From NCBI RefSeq assembly GCF_003050965.1, contig NZ_QAOU01000010.1, positions 36,518 to 100,517 of the forward strand: a stretch of 64,000 nucleotides of DNA, written 5' to 3'. Numbering within the stretch: the stretch's first letter is position 1; every line of letters begins with the position of its first letter. The DNA is from Nitrosospira sp. Nsp2. Its GTDB lineage: Bacteria > Pseudomonadota > Gammaproteobacteria > Burkholderiales > Nitrosomonadaceae. The notes beneath the pieces were generated by a model, which had not been told where the DNA came from, searched no databases, and saw nothing but the letters and a program-made list of their open reading frames with translations. The position numbers and the translations under genes were made by a program. This document shows, piece after piece, positions 36,120 to 46,400 of the stretch.

Positions 36120-36416
36120 TGGCCCTCCCCCTTCTTTTTAGTTGGACGCATCCTCAGCTAGACTCAACCATATCAACATAGGATACGAAATTGCCCACGT
36201 CAAGTCACGCAAGGTTTAAATAAATCCTCGCGAATCGATCCCGATCGAAGGTAACGGAACGGGACACCGGAATTGGGCGGCGAACCGCGAGCCGGCCGAT
36301 GCACACGACCATTGACCATACAAGCCTGACCTTGGATACTCTGTGCTTCAGCGGGATTACTGCCCGCGCGGCACGGTTCAGTGCATTAAAAAGTCGGCAA
36401 TAAAGGAGGTCTTTGA
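36120..36416. promoter_or_regulatory. Divergent promoter region of the Tc locus and multicopper oxidase
   Basis: About 300 bases between two genes reading apart. It must hold the promoter for the Tc-like operon (minus) and that for the oxidase (plus). A strong AAAGGAGGT stands at 36402-36410 before the oxidase. I cannot pick a -35/-10 pair with certainty. Confidence 0.45.
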
Positions 36417-38486
36417 ATGGTTTCCCGACGTACATTCCTGAAGTACACCGGCAGTACGATGCTTACGCTGTTCGGCTTCGACAAGCTCAGCGGCATTTCT
36501 AAAGCGATCGCGGCGATTCCGGGAGGCACGCTCGACCCGAACCTAATAAAGAAATTCAAGACACCCCTGTTTACGCTGCCGGCCATGCCGAAAGCGGGCA
36601 AAATCAAGCTCAAGGGCGGAAAGGTCGCCGATTATTACGAGATTTCCATCAAGCAATTCTCCCAACAGATCCTGCCCACGGGGTCACCGGCCACCACCGT
36701 TTGGGGATACGGCCCAGTCCATTCCGTGGAGGAAAAGGCTCTCGTTTATCACGCCCCCTCGCTTACGATTGAAGCGAATTGGGACGTGCCGGTGATCGTG
36801 AAGTGGACCAATGACCTCAAGGACCAGGCGACAGGCGACTATCTGCCGCATCTGCTGCCTGTCGATCCTACGCTGCACTGGGCCAACCCGCCGGGTGGAA
36901 AGGCGGGACGCGACTCGCGACCAAGCTTTGCCGCCACTCCTCGCGGCTACCAGGGCCCCGTCCCCATCGTGACGCACGTGCACGGCATGGCCGGGGTTCC
37001 CGACCACAGCGACGGCTACGCAGAGGCGTGGTACCTTCCCGCGGCTCGCAATATCCCTGCGGAGTATGCCGCCACGGGAACCTGGTACGGGTTCTTCAAC
37101 GAGAAAGCGAACGGCAGCGAGCCCGGTTGGGGCCGGGGAAGCGCGACCTTCACCTATCCCAATGCACAGCATGCTTCCACGCTCTGGTACCACGACCATA
37201 CGCTCGGCATGACGCGGGTGAATGTCTATACCGGTCCGGCTGGTTTTTACATCATCCGCGGGGGCCCGGCGGGCGACGACGCGGTAAAAGACAAGGCCAC
37301 GGGCGGCTCCGCAGTCCTCCCCGGCGCTGCGCCGAAACAAAAGGACAAGGTTCCCTCGACTAGGGCACTCCAGGAAATTCCGCTGGTGATCCAGGACCGG
37401 TCGTTCAACGCCGATGGTTCACTGTTTTATCCTCAGACCCGGGCTTTCTTCGACGGCACGACAGGCCCGTTCATTCCCGAGTCCGATATTTCCCCTCTCT
37501 GGACTCCAGAATTCTTCGGCAACACGATGATGGTGAATGGCAATACGTGGCCATTTCATACCGTAGAGCAGCGGCGCTATCGCTTGCGTCTGTTAAACGG
37601 CTGCAACTCCCGCTTCCTGATACTCGATTTCAGTAGCATTCCCGGCGTGGAGGTGTGGATGATCGGCAGCGAAAGCAGCTTCCTCGCTGCCCCCGTGAAC
37701 ATGTCGACAGTCAATGGCAACAGGATACTGCTGGCGCCATCCGAGCGGGCGGACGTCATCGTCGACTTTGCCAAAGTACCCGTAGGCCGACACGTTCTCA
37801 GAAACGTGGGGCCGGACGAGCCCTTTGGCGGTGGTGAGCCGGGCAAGGATTTTCCTGTCGCCGAACCCGCCACCACCGGTCAGATCCTGGAATTTCGCGT
37901 CGTCCGGGCAAAGGCGGCTGATCATACAACCGGGCCGGCGAACCTTTTGCTGCCCCCTGTCGAGGCACTCCCGCCAGCTATCGTGACACGTTCCCTGGCG
38001 TTGCTGGAAGAGATGTCCAACCGCTTCGAGGATGCCCCGGCCCAGACCCTGCTCGGCACCGTGGCCGACCCCGGCACCGCGCCGGCGAAGGCGGTAAAAC
38101 AGATGTGGATGGACCCCGTCACCCAGAACCCGGCTGTGGGCGCGACCGAAATGTGGGAGTTTTTTAACACCACCGAGGATGCGCACCCGATGCATATCCA
38201 CGCCGTGTCGTTTGAACTGGTCAATCGGCAACCGATCGTTGTCGACGAGGAAAATGGAACGGTACAGATGGCAACTGACTCCCAGCCCCTGCCGCCGGAG
38301 CCGTGGGAATTGGGCCGCAAGGACACCATCATTGCTTACCCCGGCCAGGTCACCCGGGTGAAGATGACCTTCACAACGCCGGGGCAGTACGTCTGGCACT
38401 GCCACATCCTTGAGCACGAGGACAATGAGATGATGCTCCCGTACCGTATCGGACCGGTTCAGCCAGAGCAGCCGGGGCAGCCATAG
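36417..38486 (+). CDS. Tat-exported multicopper oxidase (CotA/bilirubin oxidase type)
   Basis: 689 residues. The N-terminus SRRTFLKYTGS followed by a hydrophobic stretch is a Tat signal, consistent with folding and copper loading before export. All four copper-binding His clusters are present: THVHGM (about 186), WYHDHTLGM (about 257), HPMHIHAVSF (about 590) and HCHILEHEDNEMM (about 660). The last contains the T1 Cys and a Met as axial ligand, as in CotA. The enzyme oxidises phenolic or metal substrates and reduces O2 to water in the periplasm. Copper resistance, Mn oxidation and pigment oxidation are all possible. Copper-related functions fit the SmbP genes 3-9 kb away. Confidence 0.9.
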   Translation: MVSRRTFLKYTGSTMLTLFGFDKLSGISKAIAAIPGGTLDPNLIKKFKTPLFTLPAMPKAGKIKLKGGKVADYYEISIKQFSQQILPTGSPATTVWGYGPVHSVEEKALVYHAPSLTIEANWDVPVIVKWTNDLKDQATGDYLPHLLPVDPTLHWANPPGGKAGRDSRPSFAATPRGYQGPVPIVTHVHGMAGVPDHSDGYAEAWYLPAARNIPAEYAATGTWYGFFNEKANGSEPGWGRGSATFTYPNAQHASTLWYHDHTLGMTRVNVYTGPAGFYIIRGGPAGDDAVKDKATGGSAVLPGAAPKQKDKVPSTRALQEIPLVIQDRSFNADGSLFYPQTRAFFDGTTGPFIPESDISPLWTPEFFGNTMMVNGNTWPFHTVEQRRYRLRLLNGCNSRFLILDFSSIPGVEVWMIGSESSFLAAPVNMSTVNGNRILLAPSERADVIVDFAKVPVGRHVLRNVGPDEPFGGGEPGKDFPVAEPATTGQILEFRVVRAKAADHTTGPANLLLPPVEALPPAIVTRSLALLEEMSNRFEDAPAQTLLGTVADPGTAPAKAVKQMWMDPVTQNPAVGATEMWEFFNTTEDAHPMHIHAVSFELVNRQPIVVDEENGTVQMATDSQPLPPEPWELGRKDTIIAYPGQVTRVKMTFTTPGQYVWHCHILEHEDNEMMLPYRIGPVQPEQPGQP

Positions 38487-38869
38487 ATCGGCCTCCTTTT
38501 CTACTACCGATCTTACTGACTAACGTAGCAAGCTGGTTGAGCACGCTTGGGCACGCTTCCCAAGGTCGAGCGTTTGCTCTGTGCGCCGCCTCGTGCCCCG
38601 GTTGCATATATTCCTTTTGCTGAGAATGTGTCGGATCCATGTCCAAGGTGTCGAAAAGCATTACACATCATCCGTCATCCATTGCCCCACGAGCGAATAG
38701 CGCTACATGTCAGCAGGTTATATTATCGGCACATATATTGCTTGCGATTTCCTGATGCGGCTATGTTCCCCCTCCGACGTCACTCAGTTACAGTCGTTGA
38801 TGCGCAAAAAGTGGTTAAAATTGTTTAAACGCCTGATTACCTGACAGAGAAGCAGGAAAGGACAGACTT
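38487..38869. other. Spacer before the OLD-family gene
   Basis: About 380 bases with no recognised gene. AGGAAAGGACAG before 38870 is the ribosome binding site of the ATPase gene. Confidence 0.45.
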
Positions 38870-40975
38870 ATGCAACTTACCCGATTTCTAGTCACCAATT
38901 TTCGCTCTGTCGAAAATAGCAATTGGGTTGAGGTGGATAAGGTTACTGCGCTGATCGGCGTGAATGAATCGGGGAAAACAAACCTTCTGGTTCCGCTCTG
39001 GAAGCTAAACCCGGCGACAGGGGGAGAAATTCAGCCGGCTTCTGACTATCCCAAGAAACATTTCGGCGCCATACGCCAAGCCCCGCAAAATTACTGCTTC
39101 ATAACAGCGGAATTCGAGACTGGGCCCCTCGCAGGCGAACTCTCCCGGAAGGCGGGAATAACCCCGGAAGCGGCCGCGCTGGTATCCGTAAAACGGTACT
39201 TTAATGGGGAGTACGCCGTTTCTTTCCCCCAATCTGAAGGTTTTACCGGCGTAGACGCGTCAGACGTAAACTCGGAGGTAAAAAAACTGATCGCTGGTGC
39301 CATGAGAAGCATCACCGACTTGGCGCCGTCCACGCAAGAACATGAGTTGAAAGAAATTGTTCTCACAAAGTTGAATCAGATGCACGACACTCTCGCGGAG
39401 CCGCGTCTATCAGCGAGCGACGCTTCAGAATTTAAACGAGAGTTGCAATTCCTGATTCAGGAACCCGATAGAAGAACCACGGCAGTTTATAGTCACGTAG
39501 CGGAACTGCTGGATGCAATCGAACTGATAACCTCCGAAATTACGTCCCCGGGTGAAGGCGCCGCGGATGTAACAGATATCGTCCTCGGCGCACTGCCCAA
39601 ATTCGTTTATTACTCCGAATTCGGCAACCTGGATTCTGAAATTTATCTTCCCCACGTTGTACAAAATCTTCAAAGAAACGACCTCGGCTCTAAAGAAGCA
39701 GCCAAAGCCCGAACCTTGCGCGTCCTGTTCAAATTCGTAGGGCTTGAGCCAGGCGACATACTGGAACTCGGTCAGGACCTACGGGATGCGCGCAACAACC
39801 AGCGTGAGCCCACCGCCGACGAGATCAGTGAGATTGCCCTGAAAAAAAGGGAGCGTTCGATACTGCTTCAATCCGCCGGGGCTGTCCTGACGGAAAAGTT
39901 CAGAAACTGGTGGAAGCAAGGAGATTACAAATTCCGCTTCGACGCGGATGGCAGTCACTTCCGGATATGGGTGTCCGACGACCGCCGCCCGGAGGAAGTG
40001 GAGCTTGAGAGCAGAAGCACCGGCCTTCAGTGGTTCCTTAGCTTTTATCTCGTATTTCTCGTGGAAAGCGAGGGCGAGCACCAACGTGCGATATTATTGC
40101 TGGATGAGCCTGGATTGTCACTGCACCCGCTGGCGCAAAGGAATCTGTCGGCCTTCTTCGATAATTTGGCCAATTTCAACAGAATTCTTTACACAACCCA
40201 TTCACCGTTTCTGATCGACGCGGAGCATCTGGGGCGAGCGCGCAAGGTCTATATATCCGAAAATGGCACGACCAAGGCGACGCCTGACCTACGCCATGTC
40301 GAAAAAGATCCCCGGCAGGCAGGTGCGGCCTACGTCGTACACTCCGCACTGCATCTGAACGTCGCGGAGAGTCTGCTGCTCGGCTGTCAACCTGTTATCG
40401 TCCTGGGTCCGTCCGATCAATATTATCTCTCGACCATCAAAACGCTGCTCATCGGCGCAAATAAAATCTCACCAAAGCGCGAACTGGTCTTTGCTCCGTC
40501 AGGCGGCAGCAAAACAGCAGAGGTAGTCGCTAGTATCATCACGGGGCGAGACGAGCCTTTGCCAAAAATACTTCTCAGTGGCGATGAGCCAGGAAAGCGG
40601 ATCAGTCAGGAATTGAAATCAGGACCGTATCACGGCGTAGAGGAAAGGGTTTTATCAACGGACACTTATGTCGGCTTTACCGGCTCTGAACTCGAAGATT
40701 TAATACCCGCTTCATTCTTCGCTCAAGTGATCGACCGCTGGGAAAGAAATTCCGAGATTCCGTTTGCAGATGTGGTGGTTAGCGGCAAGCCGCTTGTTGG
40801 TCAGGTCGAAGCCTGGGCGGAAACCCAAGGAGTAACGTTACGCGAGGGATGGAAGATTGAAGTTGCAAAGCGGACAAAAGAGGTGGCCCTTAAAAAGGGC
40901 GTCAGCGCATTCGATCATGCCACCACCGGACGGTGGGTTAAATTGTTCCAGGAACTGCTTGCGACCAGGGGTTAG
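38870..40975 (+). CDS. OLD-family ATPase with altered TOPRIM domain
   Basis: 701 residues. The ABC/SMC-type ATPase has Walker A GVNESGKTN at about 30, a signature-like region ESRSTGLQWFLSFYL near 380, Walker B AILLLDEPGLSLHP at about 405 and the His switch THSPF at about 443. The C-terminal third has the layout of an OLD TOPRIM nuclease: PVIVLGPSDQYYLSTIKTLL, APSGGSKTAEVVASI, KILLSGDEPGKRISQEL. The usual catalytic Glu (VEGxxD) is replaced (VLGPSD), and the first Asp of DxD is Ser (SGDEPG). Nuclease activity is therefore doubtful. OLD proteins act in phage defence or DNA repair, often with a helicase (Gabija), but no such partner is adjacent. It is a stand-alone class 1-like member. Confidence 0.8.
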   Translation: MQLTRFLVTNFRSVENSNWVEVDKVTALIGVNESGKTNLLVPLWKLNPATGGEIQPASDYPKKHFGAIRQAPQNYCFITAEFETGPLAGELSRKAGITPEAAALVSVKRYFNGEYAVSFPQSEGFTGVDASDVNSEVKKLIAGAMRSITDLAPSTQEHELKEIVLTKLNQMHDTLAEPRLSASDASEFKRELQFLIQEPDRRTTAVYSHVAELLDAIELITSEITSPGEGAADVTDIVLGALPKFVYYSEFGNLDSEIYLPHVVQNLQRNDLGSKEAAKARTLRVLFKFVGLEPGDILELGQDLRDARNNQREPTADEISEIALKKRERSILLQSAGAVLTEKFRNWWKQGDYKFRFDADGSHFRIWVSDDRRPEEVELESRSTGLQWFLSFYLVFLVESEGEHQRAILLLDEPGLSLHPLAQRNLSAFFDNLANFNRILYTTHSPFLIDAEHLGRARKVYISENGTTKATPDLRHVEKDPRQAGAAYVVHSALHLNVAESLLLGCQPVIVLGPSDQYYLSTIKTLLIGANKISPKRELVFAPSGGSKTAEVVASIITGRDEPLPKILLSGDEPGKRISQELKSGPYHGVEERVLSTDTYVGFTGSELEDLIPASFFAQVIDRWERNSEIPFADVVVSGKPLVGQVEAWAETQGVTLREGWKIEVAKRTKEVALKKGVSAFDHATTGRWVKLFQELLATRG

Positions 40976-41080
40976 CTGGCGCAGCGCCATGTTTGGGCAC
41001 TCTGCGTTCGATATCGTTCGATTTTAGAGTGAGCGCCGATACAGGTACGCGCTCAACTGGTACTTTATTCCCTTCACAGT

Positions 41081-41425
41081 CTAGTCTGATGTGGACTTTC
41101 GTATTCGCACCAGCGCTTCGCCCATGTGTTTATTGGCGACGCGATCACGTCCTGCTTTGCCATTTTCGATCGCCTGCTCCAGGTTCTTGACTGCTTGCGC
41201 CATCTGGGCGCGCTGTGCCGCGTGCCGCTTTTCGGATGCCCTAGCATGCCTTAGACTTTCCTCGGCGTGCTCCAGCAACTTTTTCATGCGGCCGTCGTCT
41301 CCGTGTGCCTTCGCCCTTGCAGCATGCTCAAGCGCAGAAGCCATGGGATCCTCGCCGGCGATAGCCGGAACACTGAGAAAAAATGCCAAGCTGCTCATTG
41401 CAAAAGTCGCCCCTAGATTTCTCAT
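41081..41425 (-). CDS. SmbP-like small periplasmic protein, His-poor paralogue
   Basis: 114 residues from the ATG at 41425, chosen because AGAGGGGA precedes it and the signal peptide follows at once (MRNLGATFAMSSLAFFLSVPAIAG). The mature part is a helical array of seven-residue-type repeats (LEHAARAKAHGDDG, LLEHAEESLRHARAS, KHMGEALVRIRKS). It is clearly homologous to SmbP of Nitrosomonas europaea, which binds Cu and other metals, and to the copy at 47142. Only 6 His remain in the mature protein against 14 in the other copy; several are changed to Arg, Asn or Asp. Metal capacity is probably lower. Flanking both ends of an RND pump suggests a shared metal-stress role. Confidence 0.8.
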   Translation of the reverse strand: MRNLGATFAMSSLAFFLSVPAIAGEDPMASALEHAARAKAHGDDGRMKKLLEHAEESLRHARASEKRHAAQRAQMAQAVKNLEQAIENGKAGRDRVANKHMGEALVRIRKSTSD

Positions 41426-42249
41426 GACAAGATCCCCTCTGACAGTCGGATTCAAAAGCAGGTTAAGACCATTCGGCATTCCCGTTCTTTCCGTAAGACC
41501 AACTTCGCCAACTGACACGGCTAAGCCAAGCTGTTCCAGCAGTTAATAGGGATCGAAGGCTTGCGACGGCCATCAACCGACCCGCGCCCTGCCTGGTTGC
41601 GATCCCGACCACGAAGCAAAACGCCGTCCTATAAGAAACAGCGTCGCTTCCTTCGCCAATTTCTACAAACGAGACCGGTAATTTTTTATAGCACAAAACG
41701 GAAAGGAAAAATGACGTCGCGTCTATCCGGTAATTACGTTCCGGTCTTCGGGCGCTTCCTGCGGAAAGAGTGGCCGCGGGCTCTCGATTCACGGAGCGCA
41801 TGAGCCTCGCGCTCCATGTGATGTCTGATGATCAACGACAAAGCTCATCCTCTTCACCCAGTGGAGCGAGTGACGAAGTACAAGATGCCTCGAAGAGCTA
41901 TTACCGCCAGCGCACAAAGCAAAGGAGGATGACTGATCTACTAATTCAACTCAGATGTAGGAATGTCGTCCGGCCGGTTTTGCGGGCCATACATCCGGGG
42001 GTCACAATATTGGCATTTAACAGCCATTCCTGTACTTGAGCGATGTCGGCCTGGTGATCGGCATCGTGCGCTTTACGCAAAAACTCGAACGACAGCTTAC
42101 CGCTGTTTCGGTAGAAAGATAATAGAAGATGTATGGCTAATCAGATATGGCGCGTAATGCCACTCCAGTTGTTCCCCGCCTAGCTCAACTCAGAGGCGGC
42201 TCCAGAAGCTTAAAGCTCCCAAGGAATGTTTTAATTGGCAAATGTGTTA
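41426..42249. other. Spacer between the smbP paralogue and the RND operon
   Basis: About 820 bases without a convincing gene. It holds a repeat shared with the other smbP leader (41681-41716). A block near 41529-41552 (CTGTTCCAGCAGTTAATAG) has a counterpart near 46999-47020 (CTGTTCCAGGAGTTAATAG). Confidence 0.5.
41681..41716. repeat. Direct repeat upstream of smbP-like gene (copy 1)
   Basis: The block TTTTTTATAGCACAAAACGG plus GAAAGGAAAAATGACG occurs here and again at 47604-47640 with one or two extra bases. Both lie upstream of an smbP gene at comparable distance (about 255 and 120 bases). They probably descend from duplication of the gene with its promoter region, and may contain a shared regulatory element. 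Confidence 0.7.
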
Positions 42250-43461
42250 TCAATAGGTAGAGAGCCCCTTACTACTGCCAAGGCTGCCATCGCGGCCGTC
42301 GGACGCGTTCGTGGTATGGGCGATACGCACCCTGTCTCCACTAGCGATGCCGTCGGGCGGGCTTTCGATTACAAGATCCTCGGGAGCGAGGCCTGAACCC
42401 AGTTCAATGACCTTGCCGAGATCACGCGCAATCGTCACCGGTTTCAACATAACTATGTCATCAGCAGTAACCGTTGCCACGCGCAATCCTGCCTTGTCGA
42501 ACATCAGCGCGCTTGCGGGAACGCTAAGTACAGCCTTGCTGGCGGGCAGTTCCAAATTCACATTTGCAAATGCCCCCGGCATCAGTTCGGCATTGGAATT
42601 ATCAACGTGAATTTGCACCAGGGTCGTCCCCGATACCGTATTAACCGCCTGTGACGACTCGGCTACAGTTGCAGCATAAGTCTTATCCGGATGTTCCGGG
42701 ACGCTGATGACTGCCTTGGTACCCGGTGGAATGCTTGGCACGTAGGTCTGTGGCACATTGACATAGACGCGCAATGTATTCGTCTTCGACACTTCGAAAA
42801 GCTCCTGGCCCGTCCCGCTGCCGCCATTTACGAGTGCACCGATGTCCGTGAATCGTGCAGTGACCAGACCATCAAAGGGTGCAACGATACGGGTAAAAGC
42901 TTTCAATGCCTGCAAGCGGTCCACATTCGCCTGTGCGGCATTTACCAATGCCTGCTTGGTGCTGAAATCACCTGTTTTCTCTGAGGCCGCCTGTGGCGAA
43001 ACATAGCCTGAGTTCAGCAGCAGCTGCCAGCGTTCGGCTGTGGTCTTGGCAAGCTGTGCAGTGGCCTGCGAGCTGGCGAGATCGGCCTTCGCCTGCAGCA
43101 GCTCCTGATCGAGATCCGGCGTATCGATTTCCGCGATCAACTGGCCGGCTTTCACGCGAGTGCCGATGTCCGCTTTCCAGCTTTTCAGGTAGCCAGTGAC
43201 GCGGGCATATAGCAGCGCACGTGAATAGGCTTGCAGGCGACCGGGCAAATCAAGTGATGCGGCGTTGCCGGCAATGCCGGGTTTAAGAACGGCAACAACC
43301 GGGATAGCCCGCTCGTCGGTCCAGTTGCGTAGCTGTCTGTTATCGAAAGCTCGCATACCGAGGCCTGCGACAACAATGACAATAACGACGGCTATTGCGG
43401 CGACACCAAAAACGCGCAGTGAGCGTGTCGAGACCCGAGGTGCGGAGGGATCAGGCGGCAT
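42250..43461 (-). CDS. RND efflux membrane fusion protein
   Basis: 403 residues from the ATG at 43461, which overlaps the last codons of the pump gene (GCATGCCGCCTGA); a start at 43530 would lie deep in that gene. A transmembrane anchor (VFGVAAIAVVIVIVVAGLGMRAF) leads into a barrel-sandwich lipoyl domain (ARVTGYLKSWKADIGTRVKAGQLIAEIDTPDL, later RIVAPFDGLVTARFTDIGALV) around a short helical hairpin. Beta-barrel and membrane-proximal domains follow (VPQTYVPSIPPGTKAVISVPE, GAFANVNLELP). It links the inner-membrane pump to an outer-membrane channel, which is not encoded here. The short hairpin fits HAE-type rather than heavy-metal CusB-type adaptors. Confidence 0.85.
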   Translation of the reverse strand: MPPDPSAPRVSTRSLRVFGVAAIAVVIVIVVAGLGMRAFDNRQLRNWTDERAIPVVAVLKPGIAGNAASLDLPGRLQAYSRALLYARVTGYLKSWKADIGTRVKAGQLIAEIDTPDLDQELLQAKADLASSQATAQLAKTTAERWQLLLNSGYVSPQAASEKTGDFSTKQALVNAAQANVDRLQALKAFTRIVAPFDGLVTARFTDIGALVNGGSGTGQELFEVSKTNTLRVYVNVPQTYVPSIPPGTKAVISVPEHPDKTYAATVAESSQAVNTVSGTTLVQIHVDNSNAELMPGAFANVNLELPASKAVLSVPASALMFDKAGLRVATVTADDIVMLKPVTIARDLGKVIELGSGLAPEDLVIESPPDGIASGDRVRIAHTTNASDGRDGSLGSSKGLSTY

Positions 43462-46400
43462 GCGATTCTCCAGAAATGGAGCCCGGTGCAGGCGCCTTGC
43501 CATGCCTTCCATGCACGATGCTGAAAACAACGGGAACGAAGATTAATGTTGCAACGGTGGCAAACATAAGGCCGCCGATCACCGCGCGGCCGAGCGGCGC
43601 GTTCTGTTCGCCGCCTTCACCCATGCCCAGTGCCATAGGCACCATGCCGATGATCATCGCCAATGCTGTCATCAGAACCGGTCGGGAACGTACGAATCCG
43701 GCTTCCAGGGCAGCTGCGGTAGCGTCTCCTATTGCATCGAGACGCTCGCGCGCAAAGCTGATCATAAGGACGCTATTTGCGGTCGCCACACCCATGCACA
43801 TGATCGCCCCGGTAAGCGCCGGCACCGAGATTGGCGTGTGCGTGACGAACAGCATCCATACGATCCCGGCAAGTGCTGCCGGAAGTGCGGTTATGATGAC
43901 GAACGGATCGCTCCAGGATTGGAAGTTGACGACGATCAGAAAATAGATAAGCACAATGGCGCCAAGCAAGCCGAACAGCAAGCCGGAAAATGCATTCTCC
44001 ATCGTTCGTACCTGGCCCAGCAACAGAACCGTTGACCCTTTCGGCACCTCGCTTGCGCTATCGGCCAGGATGCGGCGAAGCTCCGTTGCCACCGCGCCAA
44101 GATCTCGTCCCTGCGTTGTTGCGTAAATCTGCACCATCGGCTGAATATCATATTGGCTGACTAACGCATTGCCGCTGCTACGCGTAAAATTGGCAAGACC
44201 CCCGAGTACTTGCGAATTGCCGTTGCTGCCGCCCACCGGCAGGTCAGCGAGTGCAGCAAGCGTATCGAGGCGATATTGGGGCGTCTGTATCACGATGGGA
44301 TACTGCACGCCATTCTGCGGATTCAGCCAGAAAGTGGGCGCAACCTGGCTGCTGCCAGCGAGGTTGGCGACCAAACTGTTGGTGACATCGCGCATGGTAA
44401 CGCCAACCTGTTGCGCACGCGTGCGATCGACATCCACGTCAAAAATGGGCCTCCTGCGCGACTGCTGAATACGAACATCCGCAATGCCGGAAATCGCGCG
44501 TAGCTTGGGCAGCAAAAAGTTGGCGTAATCGAAATTTGCATCCAGGGTGTTGCCTCGGATCTGTAGTTCGATCGGCGCCGGCGAACCAAAATTCAGAATC
44601 TGGCTGACGATATCGGCTGGCGGAAATGAAAACGCTACGCCCGGAAATTGACGCGGCAACTCCTCCCGAAGCTTGCGCACATAGCCTTCGGTGGGCTGGT
44701 GACCTTGCTTCAGCGCGATCTGAATGTCGCCATCCTGCGTACCCATCACCCCCGAGTTGTTGTAGGTCAGATTAATGCTGCTGGGAGGAAGGCCGATGTT
44801 ATCGATCATTACGTCGATGTCGTGTGGCGGAATGATCTTACGAACTGCTTTCTGGATCTCGGCGAACTGGTTCGCGGTTTCTTCAACCCGCGTACCGACC
44901 TGAGTACGCGCGTGCATCAAGATCTGGCCACTATCGACAGCTGGAAAGAAATTTCGGCCAAGAAATGGCAGAAGAAGAAAAGACCCCAGCACGAATGCAA
45001 GAAATCCGCTTATGAACGGCCGACGATGCGCAAGTGCCAGTTGCAGATACGCGCGATAGCCTGCACGGATGCGTTCGAAGCGCGCTTCGAAGCTACGCTG
45101 GAAACGCGTCAGGGAATTGCGCGGAGACTGATTATCGGCCCCCGGTATATGCGGTTTCAGCAGATACTTGGACATGGTCGGCACAAGCGTGCGCGAAAGG
45201 ATGAACGACCACGCGATTGCAAACATGACCGCCACGGCCATCGGCACGAACAGAAAGCGCGCAACGCCCTCCAGGAAAAACATTGGCACGAAAACGATGC
45301 AAATGCACAGCAGCGAAACGAACGCGGGAGTGGCAATTTGCGTTGCGCCATCCATGATGGCGGTCTCAACGTCCTTGCCCTCCTCCAGGTGCAGGTTGAT
45401 GCTCTCTATGGTTACGGTAGCATCATCGACAAGAATGCCAACGGCTAACGCAAGCCCCCCAAGAGTCATAATATTGAGGGTTTCGCCGAGTGCGGCCAGG
45501 CAAATGATCGCACCGAGGATCGACAGCGGAATCGACACCGCGACAATCAAGGTTGAGCGCCAGCTACCCAGAAACAGCAATATCATGATACTGGTCAGTA
45601 CCGCGGCGATGGCGCCTTCCAATGCGACGCCCTTGATTGCTGCCCGCACGAACAAGGACTGGTCATTGATGGGTACAACCTGGAGATTGGCCGGTAAAGC
45701 CGGTTTGATCTCGGCCAGCTTCGCCCGGATACCAGCGACGATGGCAAGCGTTGAAGTCACGCCATTCTTCAGTACCGTCATCACTACGGAGCGCGTACCG
45801 TCAACGTGGACTATGTTGGTCTGGGGCGCACTGCCATCACGCACCTGGGCCACGTCGCGGATGTAAATGGTTGCGCCGTCGACAAACTTGATGGGCAGGT
45901 TTCCGAGATCCTCGATTACGGATGCAGCATTGTTCAGTTGCACCGTATATTCGAACGCGTCTATCTTCTGCGTGCCAATCGGCGTGATCAGGTTCTGTGC
46001 CGCAAGGGCATTGCCGACATCCTGGGCTGTCAATCCGCGCGCCTGCAGTGCGGGCGGATCAAGGTCGATCTGAATTTGCCGAGTCTTACCGCCATAGGGA
46101 AATGGGATCGCCGCGCCCTGAACGGTAACAAGGCGGATGCGAACCGTGTTGAGGGCGAGATCAGCCAGGGCTTGCTCGGACATGCCCTTCCCGGATAGTG
46201 CGAGCTGAAGAATCGGCACCGTCGAAGCGTTATAGTTGAGAATCAGCGGGGGCGTCGTACCCAGGGGCATTTGCCTTACAACGGTCTGCGAAATCGCGGT
46301 AACTTGCGCGTTAGCAACCGCTATGTCCACGCCCGGCTGAAAGAAGACCTTGATGATACCGGTGCCGGCGTACGAATTTGCTTCAATATGCTCGATGTCG

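Noticed and set aside
41463..41801. Minus-strand frame of 112 codons upstream of the smbP paralogue
   Set aside because: Overlaps the shared regulatory repeat and has no protein character.
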